From: Collinsella sp. AF33-16
GTDB taxonomy: Bacteria; Actinomycetota; Coriobacteriia; Coriobacteriales; Coriobacteriaceae
Reading direction: 5' to 3'
Length of the DNA stretch: 50,865 bases
Assembly (NCBI RefSeq): GCF_003475325.1
Contig: NZ_QRQC01000018.1
Location: forward strand, 1 to 50,865
The notes under the pieces were generated by a model, which was given only the letters and a program-made list of their open reading frames with translations, made no database searches and had not been told where the DNA came from. A program made the translations under genes and the position numbers. The first letter of the stretch is position 1; every line of letters starts with the position of its first letter. Shown piece after piece: positions 27,911 through 36,392 of this stretch.

Positions 27911-27925
27911 AACAAATTGTTTGTT
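27911..27925. promoter_or_regulatory. Operator-like palindrome 2 upstream of the YheO-type regulator
   Basis: AACAAA-TTG-TTTGTT, the same arms and spacing as the site at 27860-27874. The pair could allow looping or cooperative binding that controls both divergent genes. Confidence 0.55.
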
Positions 27926-28044
27926 GCCGTAATCGGTACCTTTTCGCCGCCGAACGGTCATGAATTGCCTTGTTGATGGATTTGTTTGCGGTCAAGTGTG
28001 GTTTATGGCAAAGTGAGCCCAAACTAATTTTTAGGAAGGCACCC

Positions 28045-28698
28045 ATGACCCCCGCACAGATTGAGTTCTACAAGCGCCTCGCACACGGTCTGGCGCTCCA
28101 ATTTGGCCCCAACTGCGAAGTCGTCGTCCACGATCTGGAGACCGAGGACGTGGACCACTCCATCGTAGTGATCGAAAACGGCCACGTCAGCGGGCGCAAA
28201 CTGGGTGACGGCCCCAGTCATATTGTGTTTGAGTCCATGCACGAGGGCACCACCGACGTGCACGACCGCGAACCATACCTCACCAAAACCACCGATGGCA
28301 AGCTGCTCAAGTCCTCGACCATTTTTATCCGCAACGACGAGGGCAAGCCCGTCGGCATTTTGGGCATCAACTTTGACATTACGCTTATGAAGGCTTTTGA
28401 GCGTTCACTCGACGCCTTTACCGGCACCGGCGGCACGGGCTATACCGAGCCCGAGCCCATTACCAAGAACATCGGCGACCTGCTCGAGGACCTGCTGCAC
28501 GAGTGCGAACAGTTTGTGGGCAAGCCCGCGGCACTCATGACCAAAGACGAGCGCATTCGTGCCATTGGTTACCTCGACCGTCGCGGCGCCTTCCTCATTT
28601 CCAAGTCGAGCGAGCGCGCCTGCGAGTTCTTTGGCATCTCCAAATACAGCTTCTATAGCTACCTCAATGAGGCCAAGGCGGCGGCCGGCGACAAATAG
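28045..28698 (+). CDS. YheO-type PAS/helix-turn-helix transcription regulator
   Basis: The 217-aa product has a YheO-like PAS domain (CEVVVHDLETEDVDHSIVVI, GHVSGRKLGDGP, IFIRNDEGKPVGILGINFD) and a C-terminal helix-turn-helix (RIRAIGYLDRRGAF, then FFGISKYSFYSYLNE). The ATG at 28045 follows AGGAAGG; the frame is open 25 codons further upstream without support. It is divergent from ygeX, so it likely controls the ygeX-Y-W genes, perhaps in response to a purine-derived ligand. It resembles the regulator at 50101 across its whole length. Confidence 0.85.
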   Translation: MTPAQIEFYKRLAHGLALQFGPNCEVVVHDLETEDVDHSIVVIENGHVSGRKLGDGPSHIVFESMHEGTTDVHDREPYLTKTTDGKLLKSSTIFIRNDEGKPVGILGINFDITLMKAFERSLDAFTGTGGTGYTEPEPITKNIGDLLEDLLHECEQFVGKPAALMTKDERIRAIGYLDRRGAFLISKSSERACEFFGISKYSFYSYLNEAKAAAGDK

Positions 28699-28780
28699 TC
28701 AGCGCGCCTGCACCCCTCCCCTTTTTGGGCGCGAGTTCTGGAAAGCATGAATCCAAGACCGAGCCGCTTGGGAAGTTCCA

Positions 28781-28786
28781 TATAAT
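28781..28786 (+). promoter_or_regulatory. Perfect -10 box upstream of the Pro/Ala-rich gene
   Basis: TATAAT, 35 nt before the ATG at 28821. No convincing -35 hexamer is visible. Confidence 0.35.
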
Positions 28787-28820
28787 CGATGTCATTGGTA
28801 TTTCGAAAGGGTGGAACAGA

Positions 28821-29807
28821 ATGGCGTTGAGCAAGGCATCATGCACCGGTCGCGGATTGATTCCGGCAATTGATGGACATGTGCACCGCATGTTCGATGA
28901 GGGTGAAGACGACCTGTTTTCGCTGAGCCTTGACGACGTGATGGATGATCGCCCGTGGACCGCCGACGAACTCATGGGCGGCGGGGCTCGCCCGTCAAGC
29001 CCCAATCCCGCACTTGCGCCTAAGCCCGCATCTGCGCCGACTCCTGCGCAGTCGTCTGTTTCGACGCCCGCGCCTACGCCCGCACCCACTTCGGCGCCCA
29101 CGCCCGCTCCCCGCCCTGCAAGCGACCCGTCCGAGACGGCGGCATTTCTCGCTGCAGCGACGCAGGGCAAATCGGCCGACAGCACCGTTATGTACAACGC
29201 CCAGCAGTTGCCCGTTCCTGCGGCACGCAAGCCTCCGATCACAAGGCTCGATGAGCCCGTTGCCCGTCAGGTTGCCTACGATTCCTGGGCTGCAGCCGAT
29301 CTGGATGAGACCTCTACCGGCATGTCGGCGCTCGACGTTCCAGTTAACCCGCTTTTTGCCGCCAACACGAGCGCCGCGGACTATGAAGGCGGTGCGGCAT
29401 ATTCCGATTATTCCGATGGCTATGCTGACGCCGGTCGCATCGAGACCGAGGATTATGGCACCACATCGAGCGATTATCTCAACGATCCGTACGCCGCCAC
29501 GCCTGCACCGGAATGTGACCCGGAGGCCGCGTCCGCACCGGCGTATACCAAAAGCACGGGCGAAGAGCGCTTCGCCGATTATTACGCCGAGGAAAAGGCG
29601 CTGCGTTTTTCGGAATTTCCGCAGGCAGTCAAGGTTGCCTTTATCGCCATTGTCATTGCCCTGCTCGGTGTCATTGCGTTTGAGGGATTCCGGCTGTTCT
29701 CCGGCCCCACCCAAGCGGAGTCGGCAACGCAGGAAAAAGAGGACGACAACCAGTACCTGGACATCAACACCCTCAAGGGCGACCCCAACGACGGAGACGA
29801 CGAGTAA
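28821..29807 (+). CDS. Pro/Ala-rich single-pass membrane protein, unknown family
   Basis: I do not recognise this 328-aa protein. The first 50 residues look folded and acidic (DEGEDDLFSLSLDDVMDD). A low-complexity Pro/Ala/Thr/Ser segment follows, then Tyr/Asp/Ser-rich disorder, one strong hydrophobic segment at about residues 272-291 (VAFIAIVIALLGVIAFEGF) and a short acidic tail ending NDGDDE. Topology could be an N-terminal cytoplasmic domain with a C-terminal anchor. The ATG at 28821 is preceded by AAAGGGTGG. It lies alone between the regulator and the convergent DUF262 gene. Confidence 0.7.
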   Translation: MALSKASCTGRGLIPAIDGHVHRMFDEGEDDLFSLSLDDVMDDRPWTADELMGGGARPSSPNPALAPKPASAPTPAQSSVSTPAPTPAPTSAPTPAPRPASDPSETAAFLAAATQGKSADSTVMYNAQQLPVPAARKPPITRLDEPVARQVAYDSWAAADLDETSTGMSALDVPVNPLFAANTSAADYEGGAAYSDYSDGYADAGRIETEDYGTTSSDYLNDPYAATPAPECDPEAASAPAYTKSTGEERFADYYAEEKALRFSEFPQAVKVAFIAIVIALLGVIAFEGFRLFSGPTQAESATQEKEDDNQYLDINTLKGDPNDGDDE

Positions 29808-29908
29808 CAGATGCCGAAAACTGAGGGCCGTAAACCAAATCAAGCGACTCGCGGGATTGTGGGGGCGTAGACGGGCGAATGGGCCATCGACGATTTTGAG
29901 CTGGCAAG

Positions 29909-29931
29909 GGCCGGGAATTAGATTCCCGGCC
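29909..29931. terminator. Hairpin between convergent genes
   Basis: GGCCGGGAAT-TAG-ATTCCCGGCC is a perfect 10-bp stem with a 3-nt loop. It lies 101 nt after the Pro/Ala-rich gene and 6 nt past the stop of the DUF262 gene, and can act on both strands. The T-run is weak. Confidence 0.6.
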
Positions 29932-29937
29932 TTCAAC

Positions 29938-32061
29938 CTAGCACTGCTTTATGAGATCGAGCACCGCAGGAATGTCATCGGCGTTCCGAAGCGCAACGTA
30001 AGTGGGTAAGCCCGGGCCAAATCCGCCCTGTGCGCGTTTGTCCTGACACATGTCCTCTGGATCAATTAGGTCGTCCACGCTCTTTGCCAGGCCAACGGCG
30101 ATCCAACCACCGTTGCTGGTCCTGCCTTCTAACACGGCATGCAGTTTTCGCTTGCCCGACCTGAAGCCCACGTAGTACTTGGCTATATAGGACTCCCACG
30201 AAGAGTTGCCACTCAGAACGGACTCGCACACCTCATCGAAAAGCTTCTGGTTGAGTCCGCCTTCGGCAAAGGTGGGGTGGTTCTCCTGCAGAGTCCAGAC
30301 AGGAGCCTCGTCAGACTCACCGCGAGAGGGACGATACTTGTCGACGACATCTGCCGGAAGGTCGGGATATTTCCATATCTCGCACGCCTCTTTCGCCAGC
30401 TCGTCCGCGCGCTGCCCAATCTCTTCCTCACCCCATTTTTCATGCGAGGCGATTGACTTGTTCAGGTGGAGCGGACTGCACCTAAGCCCCACGCCAGGAA
30501 GATTGAGCTTGTCCGAGAACGACCGGTTTGAGTACTCCTGGTTGTAGCCCGTCAGCGTTAGATTTCCCAAGTTGTTGCACAGCCTGTCGTGGATGTCTTC
30601 CCAGTTCTCGCCAAGCGATTCCTTCCAGCCGTGCACATCATCGATCGTTTGGGGCATGACATGCTCGATCTGGTAATTATCAGCCGAGATGGGCTCCTTC
30701 GGGTGGTGCCAGTTCTCCATGCGCTCCAAGTAATAGCGCTTTTTGGAGAAGCGGTTGTAACAGTCACGCGTCTTAAACTCCTCGACAAAATACTCGTCTG
30801 TCGGGAAGTACGCGGTCATGCCGCCGCTATGGATAAGGAGCATAGCCGTAACGTACTCCTCTATATCGTCCCGTTGCTCGAGATTGCGATACATGCCGGC
30901 AAAGAAATTATTTAGGCCCGTGGTAAGCCTGCCGCAAACCGCCCGCCTGAACAGGAACGACTCGATAGTCTCGCAGATACGCAGAAACGCATTGCGGTCT
31001 AGCCCATTCCCCTCGTAAACCGAGTAAAGCAACATTAAGAGGGGCCTTATCTGCTTCACGTCGAGGCTTACGATTCTGCCGAACACTCGGCGTAGTCCGT
31101 CGTCCTTCTCCTTACCAAGGAACAGGCTGGCGTATCTATGTGCATACCCACGCAGCTCCTTAAGCAGACCCTCGGTGTCACCATCGTAGTCGTCGGCGAA
31201 ATAGCGCTTAAACTCGTAGTAGGCCTCGTTCTCCTTCGGCATCCTATTGGGAACTTTAAGCCACAGCCAGTACCAGATAAATGCATTGAACTCGTCCTCG
31301 CCGCCTTTTCCGAACAAGCACTCGAGTGGATGCCAATAACCCTCATAAAGCTTGGTCTGTTCGTCGTTGGGAAGCGACATTAGAACGTAGTTACGGATGA
31401 GGTCAATGGGCGTGAGCGGCTTGCCCTTGGAGTTCATGGACTCAAATATGAGCTGTGCATTATCAACGCCAGCGGTGAGCTTAGTGTCGATGACCTGCAC
31501 GCGGTTTAGCCCCGCCCAAAGCCTTGCAGGGTCGAATGATTTCCCGTGCATCTTTTCACAGAAGAACGCATGGTTCTCGACAATGCGATCCGATTTTTCA
31601 TCTGGCACGGGAGCCCCAGACACGATGGAGAACAGCGTCTCTTTATCGTCCTGCGAGAGCACCAGCTTATAGCGCGCCAGACCGTTGTAGTCGTCATCGT
31701 TAAAGAGGTAGTTCTTCCGCAGCGCTGAGATCTTGAGATCGCCAAGGAAGTCGGCCTTGTCGGGATTACCCTCCAGATAGTCAGCCAAAGCAGCGATCAT
31801 CAACGAAAACGTCGTCATGCGCTGCTGCCCGTCAATCAGGAGCACGCGCGAAATACTCGTGGCAGAGCTCTCGGACTCGGGGATATAGAGCATCGACCCC
31901 ACGAAGTGCGATACGCCATCACGACCCGCTCGCATAACGTCATCCCAAAGCACCTCGCACTCTTTTACACTCCACGAGTAAACTCGCTGGTACACGGGAA
32001 TGACGAATTGCATCTTCGCCACGCCCATAAGGTCGAGTAGATTTGCCTCGGTTGCTTTCAT
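29938..32061 (-). CDS. GmrSD-like DUF262-DUF1524(-DUF5655) protein
   Basis: The 707-aa product has a DUF262 domain with FVIPVYQRVYSW (19-30) and the nucleotide-binding DGQQRMTT motif (77-84), as in GmrS and SspE. A DUF1524 HNH-like nuclease domain follows (YQIEHVMPQTIDD with His467; NNLGNLTLTGYNQEYSNRSF). A C-terminal segment of about 100 aa (FRSGKRKLHAVLEGR ... LRNADDIPAVLDLIKQ) resembles DUF5655. Known relatives cut modified or invading DNA with NTP hydrolysis. The ATG at 32061 follows AAAGGGGA; 26 upstream in-frame codons are unsupported. Its target and partner are unknown; the nearest same-strand gene is the 787-aa protein. Confidence 0.85.
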   Translation of the reverse strand: MKATEANLLDLMGVAKMQFVIPVYQRVYSWSVKECEVLWDDVMRAGRDGVSHFVGSMLYIPESESSATSISRVLLIDGQQRMTTFSLMIAALADYLEGNPDKADFLGDLKISALRKNYLFNDDDYNGLARYKLVLSQDDKETLFSIVSGAPVPDEKSDRIVENHAFFCEKMHGKSFDPARLWAGLNRVQVIDTKLTAGVDNAQLIFESMNSKGKPLTPIDLIRNYVLMSLPNDEQTKLYEGYWHPLECLFGKGGEDEFNAFIWYWLWLKVPNRMPKENEAYYEFKRYFADDYDGDTEGLLKELRGYAHRYASLFLGKEKDDGLRRVFGRIVSLDVKQIRPLLMLLYSVYEGNGLDRNAFLRICETIESFLFRRAVCGRLTTGLNNFFAGMYRNLEQRDDIEEYVTAMLLIHSGGMTAYFPTDEYFVEEFKTRDCYNRFSKKRYYLERMENWHHPKEPISADNYQIEHVMPQTIDDVHGWKESLGENWEDIHDRLCNNLGNLTLTGYNQEYSNRSFSDKLNLPGVGLRCSPLHLNKSIASHEKWGEEEIGQRADELAKEACEIWKYPDLPADVVDKYRPSRGESDEAPVWTLQENHPTFAEGGLNQKLFDEVCESVLSGNSSWESYIAKYYVGFRSGKRKLHAVLEGRTSNGGWIAVGLAKSVDDLIDPEDMCQDKRAQGGFGPGLPTYVALRNADDIPAVLDLIKQC

Positions 32062-32511
32062 TTGTGGTTGTCCCCTTTCTTGTTTACGCCGCTTGCGGTC
32101 AGTCCTCCACTGAACGAAAGGCGCTAAAGACCAGAGCATCGAAGCACTGGAGCAACCGGGATGCTCATATCGTTAGATTCTACAACGAAAGCAAACACTT
32201 ACGCCGTCATGGTGGCGCGCGATCGCTGCACGCCACTCCCCAAAATCATACGATGTCAAAAGACTGACACTTGTGTATGCCTTTTGACATTGCCACAGAC
32301 TTACGGGTTTCTTGTCTCATATGCCAAGAGCGGATATCTAGATCGCTGCCCCTCCCGCCCAAAGGAGCTCGACAAGAACTGATCGAAGGGCAAATCAGAC
32401 ATCGAGCAAGTCGCCGACATGCTCATCGCGCCTCGCAAAAAGATGGGCAAACACGGGACCATCTTAAGCGGTGGCGATGATGACACGGAATTGCAGCCGA
32501 ATCGCCCCGAC
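32062..32511. other. Gene-free stretch between the DUF262 gene and the 787-aa protein gene
   Basis: I see no convincing gene. An inverted repeat, ATGTCAAAAG (32253-32262) with CTTTTGACAT (32281-32290), lies in the middle. The plus-strand frame around 32380-32500 (MLIAPRKKMGKHGTILSGGD) looks faintly protein-like but has no ribosome site and runs into the neighbour gene. Confidence 0.5.
32253..32290. repeat. Inverted repeat upstream of the DUF262 gene
   Basis: Perfect 10-bp arms ATGTCAAAAG and CTTTTGACAT around an 18-nt loop. Could be an operator or a terminator for the gene at 32512-34875. Confidence 0.45.
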
Positions 32512-34875
32512 CTATTCGCCACCCGATGCCGGCAAGCTGTTGAGCGGCTCGCTCTCACCGGCGGCACCAAGGCGCTTCTGCATCTTCTCGATCTGCTTAA
32601 GGGTCGAAGTCAAATACCCAAGACCCTTCTTCAACTGCTTAAGCAACCTGCCATTCCTACGGTCCCCCTTTCCATTCTCCTTCTCGACATCCTCCTCAAC
32701 ACCAGCGATGCTGCGCTGCACGGCCTCGGCCGCCTTCTGCACCAAAATGGCTCCCTCATGCGGGCAGCGGTCAGTTGCCACATCAAGAAATGCGAGAAGC
32801 CTTGAGCATTCAACGAGCACGAACTGCGCATAGTCCTCCCCCATCGACGCCGCCAGGGCAACGCCGCTAGAACCCAAAAGGCCAAACGCAGCGCCGCCGC
32901 CAGCAATTAAAGCGGTGCCACCGGCCATGCCCATGCCGCCGGCGGCCAAGGCGCCGCCGCCAGCAGCAGCAAGACTCGCATTGACGAGCGCAGCCCCGTG
33001 AAGGCCGACAAACGAGCCTCCAAAGATACCGACAGCAATATCCGGAGCCAATGCCGCGGCCACTCCTCCTGTGCCCAGGGCCGCCGCCACGGCAATGGCG
33101 CCGCCTACCAAGACCTTTGGCAATGTACCTGAGAGCTCACGGATATGCGCCCCGCATTGCTTCTCTAGGGAACGTACGGCGTCCAAATCAACCGCGTCTT
33201 GTCTCCTGGGAAATTCTCGTTTAACCCAAGATCCACTCTCCTTCAAACCTTTGTATTCCTTCTTCTCTTCATCTCCCATCTGGGAATAGAGGCGAAACTC
33301 AACCAGCTCCTGTGCAACAAGTAAGGCGCGAACTTTACCGCCTCGCCGCCGCGAAACTGTCTCAAGGGCTCCGCACGCATCTTCCTCGCTCAAAAAGTAG
33401 CCGTCTGCATCAATGCCTAGGCCATCCGCGACCGAATCCTGCCACGCGCGGGCCCAGCTCCTCTTTTGCCCTTTGCGCACTTCGTTCTTCTCGTTCCCGC
33501 AGTCGTAGTTGATGGCGGCAAGCTTCAGCGAGAAGGCAATCCTCGTCGTTTCTCTATCTAGGCTATAAAAGTGAAATCCATCGAAGATATCCTGGCGGCG
33601 CCTGGCGCGCTCAGTCCAAGCCTCGGACATTTCCTCCGCCATATAGCCCCAGTCGGCATGGAGGGCAAACGCAAGGCGTCCAACTCCAACGTAGTTTATT
33701 CGCAAGAAGAGCTTCTGGGCGAACACGACCTTGTTCCCCTCGCATTCGATACCCGCCCTGACCGCCGCCGTCGCTAGATTCGCCAAAACGAACGAAGTGC
33801 TCGAAACCGTGACCATGCGAGTGAGGACCCTGCTGTTATAGGGCATAAAATACGAAGCCTTGAGCTTGTGCAAGCCGGAAACCTTGCTCACTTCGCAACG
33901 TTCTAGCTCGGCCTTGAGCCTTGAAAGCATATAGAGACAACGAACGATAACCTCGTTGGCCACGACTGCTGGCACCTGGCTTAAAGCTTGGTCGAGGAGG
34001 CCGACTTCCGTCCGAAGGTCGAAACGAATGGGCTTGCCGTCCTCGGTTTTGAACGCCGTTCCGTTAAACAGCTTTGAAATCCATTGCTGAATGCGAATAT
34101 CCTCGCCCTTATAGGCAATCTGCATGTCTTGAAAAACAGGCAGGGAGGAGAGCTCCTTTAGCAGGGACAGCACGACGCCGGGAATGCCCGTCCCCTTACC
34201 GGGGTTTGAACTAGACCCCGCCATGTCGCTCACGAGATGCATCGCCCAGAACAGAGTGCCAAACGCGATCTTCTCTGGAACGTTCCTGCCTATAAGAGGG
34301 CAGTCGGGATCGAAGGCGGTGGCAGGCAGGTCAAAGGCGACAAACCGGCCGGCTGTATCGGTACCATAGCCTTTGCCCGTGAATTGCGAGAGGATCGAAC
34401 ACGCAAGGCCAACCAAACTCGGGTGGTGCGAGAAATCCCGCAGATGATGTTGGAGCCCGCCGCCAAACTCGGCAGTCAGCTTGTCCGCGGCAAGAGGAAA
34501 CTCTTTCTCTAGAAAGCGAATAGCGTCTTCTAGAGTTGCATCCGCCTTTGCCATACCCGCAGACTTGGCAATCGTAAGAACAAATTTACCAACCTTCTCG
34601 TCGCCCCACTCTTTGGCACCCTCTAGGTTGAAGTCTTTCTGCCAAAGGATATTCAACGCGCCCGTGAGGAGCCCGCTAACGGCTGCAAGTTCATAGTCGA
34701 GCTTCGTAGCCTTTTCAGCCCGAGGGTCAAAATCAAAAAGGACCTCCTCCCCATCGGGAGCGTCCTTAAAACCGACCAGTACGGCGCTACCGTTCAGCGG
34801 CGCAGATGTAACTTTGGGCAGTTGAGACATGGTGTAGACTATCTCGCCACCACTAAAAACAAGTTCGTCTGCCAT
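32512..34875 (-). CDS. Large protein of unknown family with a Gly/Ala-rich hydrophobic segment
   Basis: A 787-aa protein that I cannot assign to a named family. The N-terminal 250 residues have distinctive blocks (HHLRDFSHHPSLVGLACSIL, FWAMHLVSDMAGSSSNPGKG, GIPGVVLSLLKELSSLPVF). A middle region is helical and charged. Residues 585-679 are almost all Gly, Ala, Val and Leu in glycine-zipper-like spacing, suggesting membrane insertion or pore formation. The tail is a charged, probably coiled-coil helix (RLLKQLKKGLGYLTSTLKQI). The ATG at 34875 has AGGAGG 8 nt upstream, but the frame is open 54 codons further, to a GTG at 35037, and those residues also look like real protein. With the frameshifted segment upstream the ancestral protein may have been about 886 aa. 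Near a GmrSD-like gene, a defence or abortive-infection role is a reasonable guess. Confidence 0.7.
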   Translation of the reverse strand: MADELVFSGGEIVYTMSQLPKVTSAPLNGSAVLVGFKDAPDGEEVLFDFDPRAEKATKLDYELAAVSGLLTGALNILWQKDFNLEGAKEWGDEKVGKFVLTIAKSAGMAKADATLEDAIRFLEKEFPLAADKLTAEFGGGLQHHLRDFSHHPSLVGLACSILSQFTGKGYGTDTAGRFVAFDLPATAFDPDCPLIGRNVPEKIAFGTLFWAMHLVSDMAGSSSNPGKGTGIPGVVLSLLKELSSLPVFQDMQIAYKGEDIRIQQWISKLFNGTAFKTEDGKPIRFDLRTEVGLLDQALSQVPAVVANEVIVRCLYMLSRLKAELERCEVSKVSGLHKLKASYFMPYNSRVLTRMVTVSSTSFVLANLATAAVRAGIECEGNKVVFAQKLFLRINYVGVGRLAFALHADWGYMAEEMSEAWTERARRRQDIFDGFHFYSLDRETTRIAFSLKLAAINYDCGNEKNEVRKGQKRSWARAWQDSVADGLGIDADGYFLSEEDACGALETVSRRRGGKVRALLVAQELVEFRLYSQMGDEEKKEYKGLKESGSWVKREFPRRQDAVDLDAVRSLEKQCGAHIRELSGTLPKVLVGGAIAVAAALGTGGVAAALAPDIAVGIFGGSFVGLHGAALVNASLAAAGGGALAAGGMGMAGGTALIAGGGAAFGLLGSSGVALAASMGEDYAQFVLVECSRLLAFLDVATDRCPHEGAILVQKAAEAVQRSIAGVEEDVEKENGKGDRRNGRLLKQLKKGLGYLTSTLKQIEKMQKRLGAAGESEPLNSLPASGGE

Positions 34876-35171
34876 ACCGGCTTCCTCCTGCAAACGCGTA
34901 AAATCAGATTGCTCTACGCCGCCAAATCCCTCTTCGTAGAAGTATTCGAAAATCTCGGTGATGCAGTTGCTCAGAACCTCGTCGGGATAGTTCGCCACTG
35001 GCAGCCTATACACCTCATTGTGTACGATAACGCACACAGCGTCACGGGTCTCTGCCTATCCGTCCAGCGAATCATGTTAGCAAGCCGCTCTCCGACAATG
35101 GATGCCATCTCGATGTCCATACTCTTGACCTGCTTGGTCTCGGCGAGTGTCAGCGTGTCCTTAAATAGCAT
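34876..35171 (-). pseudogene. Frameshifted N-terminal extension of the large unknown protein
   Basis: From an ATG at 35171 one frame reads MLFKDTLTLAETKQVKSMDI, EMASIVGERLANMIRWTDR and then loses protein character, stopping at 34971. The adjacent frame, open from 35055 downwards, takes over with ETRDAVCVIVHNEVYRLPVA, then NYPDEVLSNCITEIFEYFYE, and runs without a stop into the 787-aa protein. One extra base near 35055 would join them. Either a true frameshift mutation, a sequencing error in the GG run, or programmed slippage explains this. Confidence 0.5.
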
Positions 35172-35248
35172 CTCAAGCACAGCCCTCTGATGCTGATTCC
35201 GGAATCCCTCGCGCAACCATTCCGTCCGCTTGTCGCCAAATGAGCCCC

Positions 35249-35983
35249 CTACCTCCCCTCCGTCTTCAGCTTTAGCAGCAGGTCGCCCAGCTCGGGGCAC
35301 TTGCTGGAAAGACGCGTCTGAGCTCGCTCGCCCATCCCCCACCGCTGACGGATCTCCTGGGCGCGCGGGCTCACGTGATAGTCCCCGTCCATCACCTGCC
35401 TGAGCAGCTTGGCGGTCACGCGCGCATCGGCCAGAGCGCTGTGGGCGTGCCCCGTCGACTCGTCGAACTCGATGCCAAACCACGTTGCCGCGTCGCCCAG
35501 CGAGACACGCCCGTGGCTGCCCACGTCCATGATCGAGGTGTAAAACGCCTGCAGGTCGGCCCAGTCCGTAGGAAATGCGGAAAGGTCGATGTGCTTTGCC
35601 TGGCACTCGGTCAAAAGCTGTCGACGGTCCGTCCCGCTCCAGCAAACTATCTGGGCGGAGTAGCGACCGATCCAATCGCCGAGCCTTTTGATCACCACAT
35701 AGAGCGGATCGGCCATCGCGGTGTCCACGGCCGATATCCCTGTGAGCTCGCGGACGGGAAACGCAACGCCTTCGGCAAACTCCGTCTGCACAAACTGCGA
35801 GAACTCGCCCATAACGTTGCCGTGGTAATCGAGCTTGACGGCGCTGACCTCGATAATCTCGTTGCGCAGCCCACGGCGCTGGCGCTGCTTTGGCACCGGC
35901 GCAAACTCAAAGTCCAGCACAATCTGGCGCGCAAAGTTCGTCGTATCGATAGCCGAGATACCCGGCGTCTTTTTGTCTGGCAC
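35249..35983 (-). CDS. DEDDh-family 3'-5' exonuclease
   Basis: The 244-aa product has the exonuclease I motif VLDFEF (Asp24, Glu26), a middle Asp block (VCWSGTDRRQLL) and the DEDDh ending HAHSALADARVTAKLLRQV. Relatives include RNase T and the DNA polymerase III epsilon proofreading domain. The usual DxET reads DFEF here, with the acid pair preserved. It starts at a GTG at 35983 with GGAGAAAGG upstream. It precedes the frameshifted gene by 77 nt and may belong to the same accessory unit. Confidence 0.82.
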   Translation of the reverse strand: MPDKKTPGISAIDTTNFARQIVLDFEFAPVPKQRQRRGLRNEIIEVSAVKLDYHGNVMGEFSQFVQTEFAEGVAFPVRELTGISAVDTAMADPLYVVIKRLGDWIGRYSAQIVCWSGTDRRQLLTECQAKHIDLSAFPTDWADLQAFYTSIMDVGSHGRVSLGDAATWFGIEFDESTGHAHSALADARVTAKLLRQVMDGDYHVSPRAQEIRQRWGMGERAQTRLSSKCPELGDLLLKLKTEGR

Positions 35984-36084
35984 GGTCAGGGCCTTTCTCC
36001 GTCAACTGCCGCTCGTTACATAGGCGGCTACATTGCCGTAAGGATAGGCGCCCGCGCGGACATGAAATCGCACAGCACGGCTTT

Positions 36085-36127
36085 CCGGCATCCTTGCGTA
36101 AAGCCACACTTTGAGAGAATCACGTCA
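36085..36127 (-). pseudogene. Remnant of the 3' end of an ATPase_2/DUF234 gene
   Basis: On the minus strand this reads VILSKCGFTQGCRKAV, matching VIFSKRGFTQGCRDAA near the C-terminus of the ATPase at 36867-38246. The 43-bp DNA segments (36085-36127 and 36921-36963) differ at only about nine positions by eye. Nothing else of the gene remains around it. Confidence 0.65.
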
Positions 36128-36206
36128 CTGTTATTATCGAACATATATTCGTATTTATAGCAGTACTTTGATAGAATTGCAGTTGTTGACGGCAGTTCCA
36201 TGTGCC

Positions 36207-36216
36207 GGGCAGCGCC
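36207..36216 (+). promoter_or_regulatory. 5' leader arm complementary to the toxin-like gene's 3' region
   Basis: GGGCAGCGCC here is the exact reverse complement of GGCGCTGCCC at 36394-36403, on either side of the 41-aa peptide gene. Such end-to-end pairing is known in type I toxin mRNAs. The role here is inferred. Confidence 0.4.
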
Positions 36217-36241
36217 CTCCATGCGACGGGAGGTGATGCCC

Positions 36242-36367
36242 ATGACCGATCTGATTGATTTCGTGAAGCTCCTGACCGCTTTGGTCTCGCTCCTCACGGC
36301 GCTTATCGGACTTTCCGAGGCACTTAAGCAGCGTACGAAGCAAAAGAAGAGGGGTCGACGCCGTTAA
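36242..36367 (+). CDS. 41-aa toxin-like membrane peptide
   Basis: A small peptide with an N-terminal hydrophobic helix (LIDFVKLLTALVSLLTALIG) and a strongly basic end (KQRTKQKKRGRRR). This layout is shared with holin-like and type I toxin peptides. GGGAGGTG lies 7 nt before the ATG at 36242, a strong site for so short a frame. A hairpin spans its stop (AGGGGTC 36350-36356 with GACCCCT 36374-36380) and a terminator-like structure follows. No protein antitoxin is adjacent; an antisense RNA could exist but cannot be read from sequence alone. Confidence 0.55.
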   Translation: MTDLIDFVKLLTALVSLLTALIGLSEALKQRTKQKKRGRRR

Positions 36368-36392
36368 GGCATTGACCCCTTGAACTAAGTAA

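Noticed and set aside
32419..32805. Plus-strand small gene between the DUF262 gene and the 787-aa gene
   Set aside because: Starts protein-like but has no ribosome site and continues antisense through the 787-aa gene.
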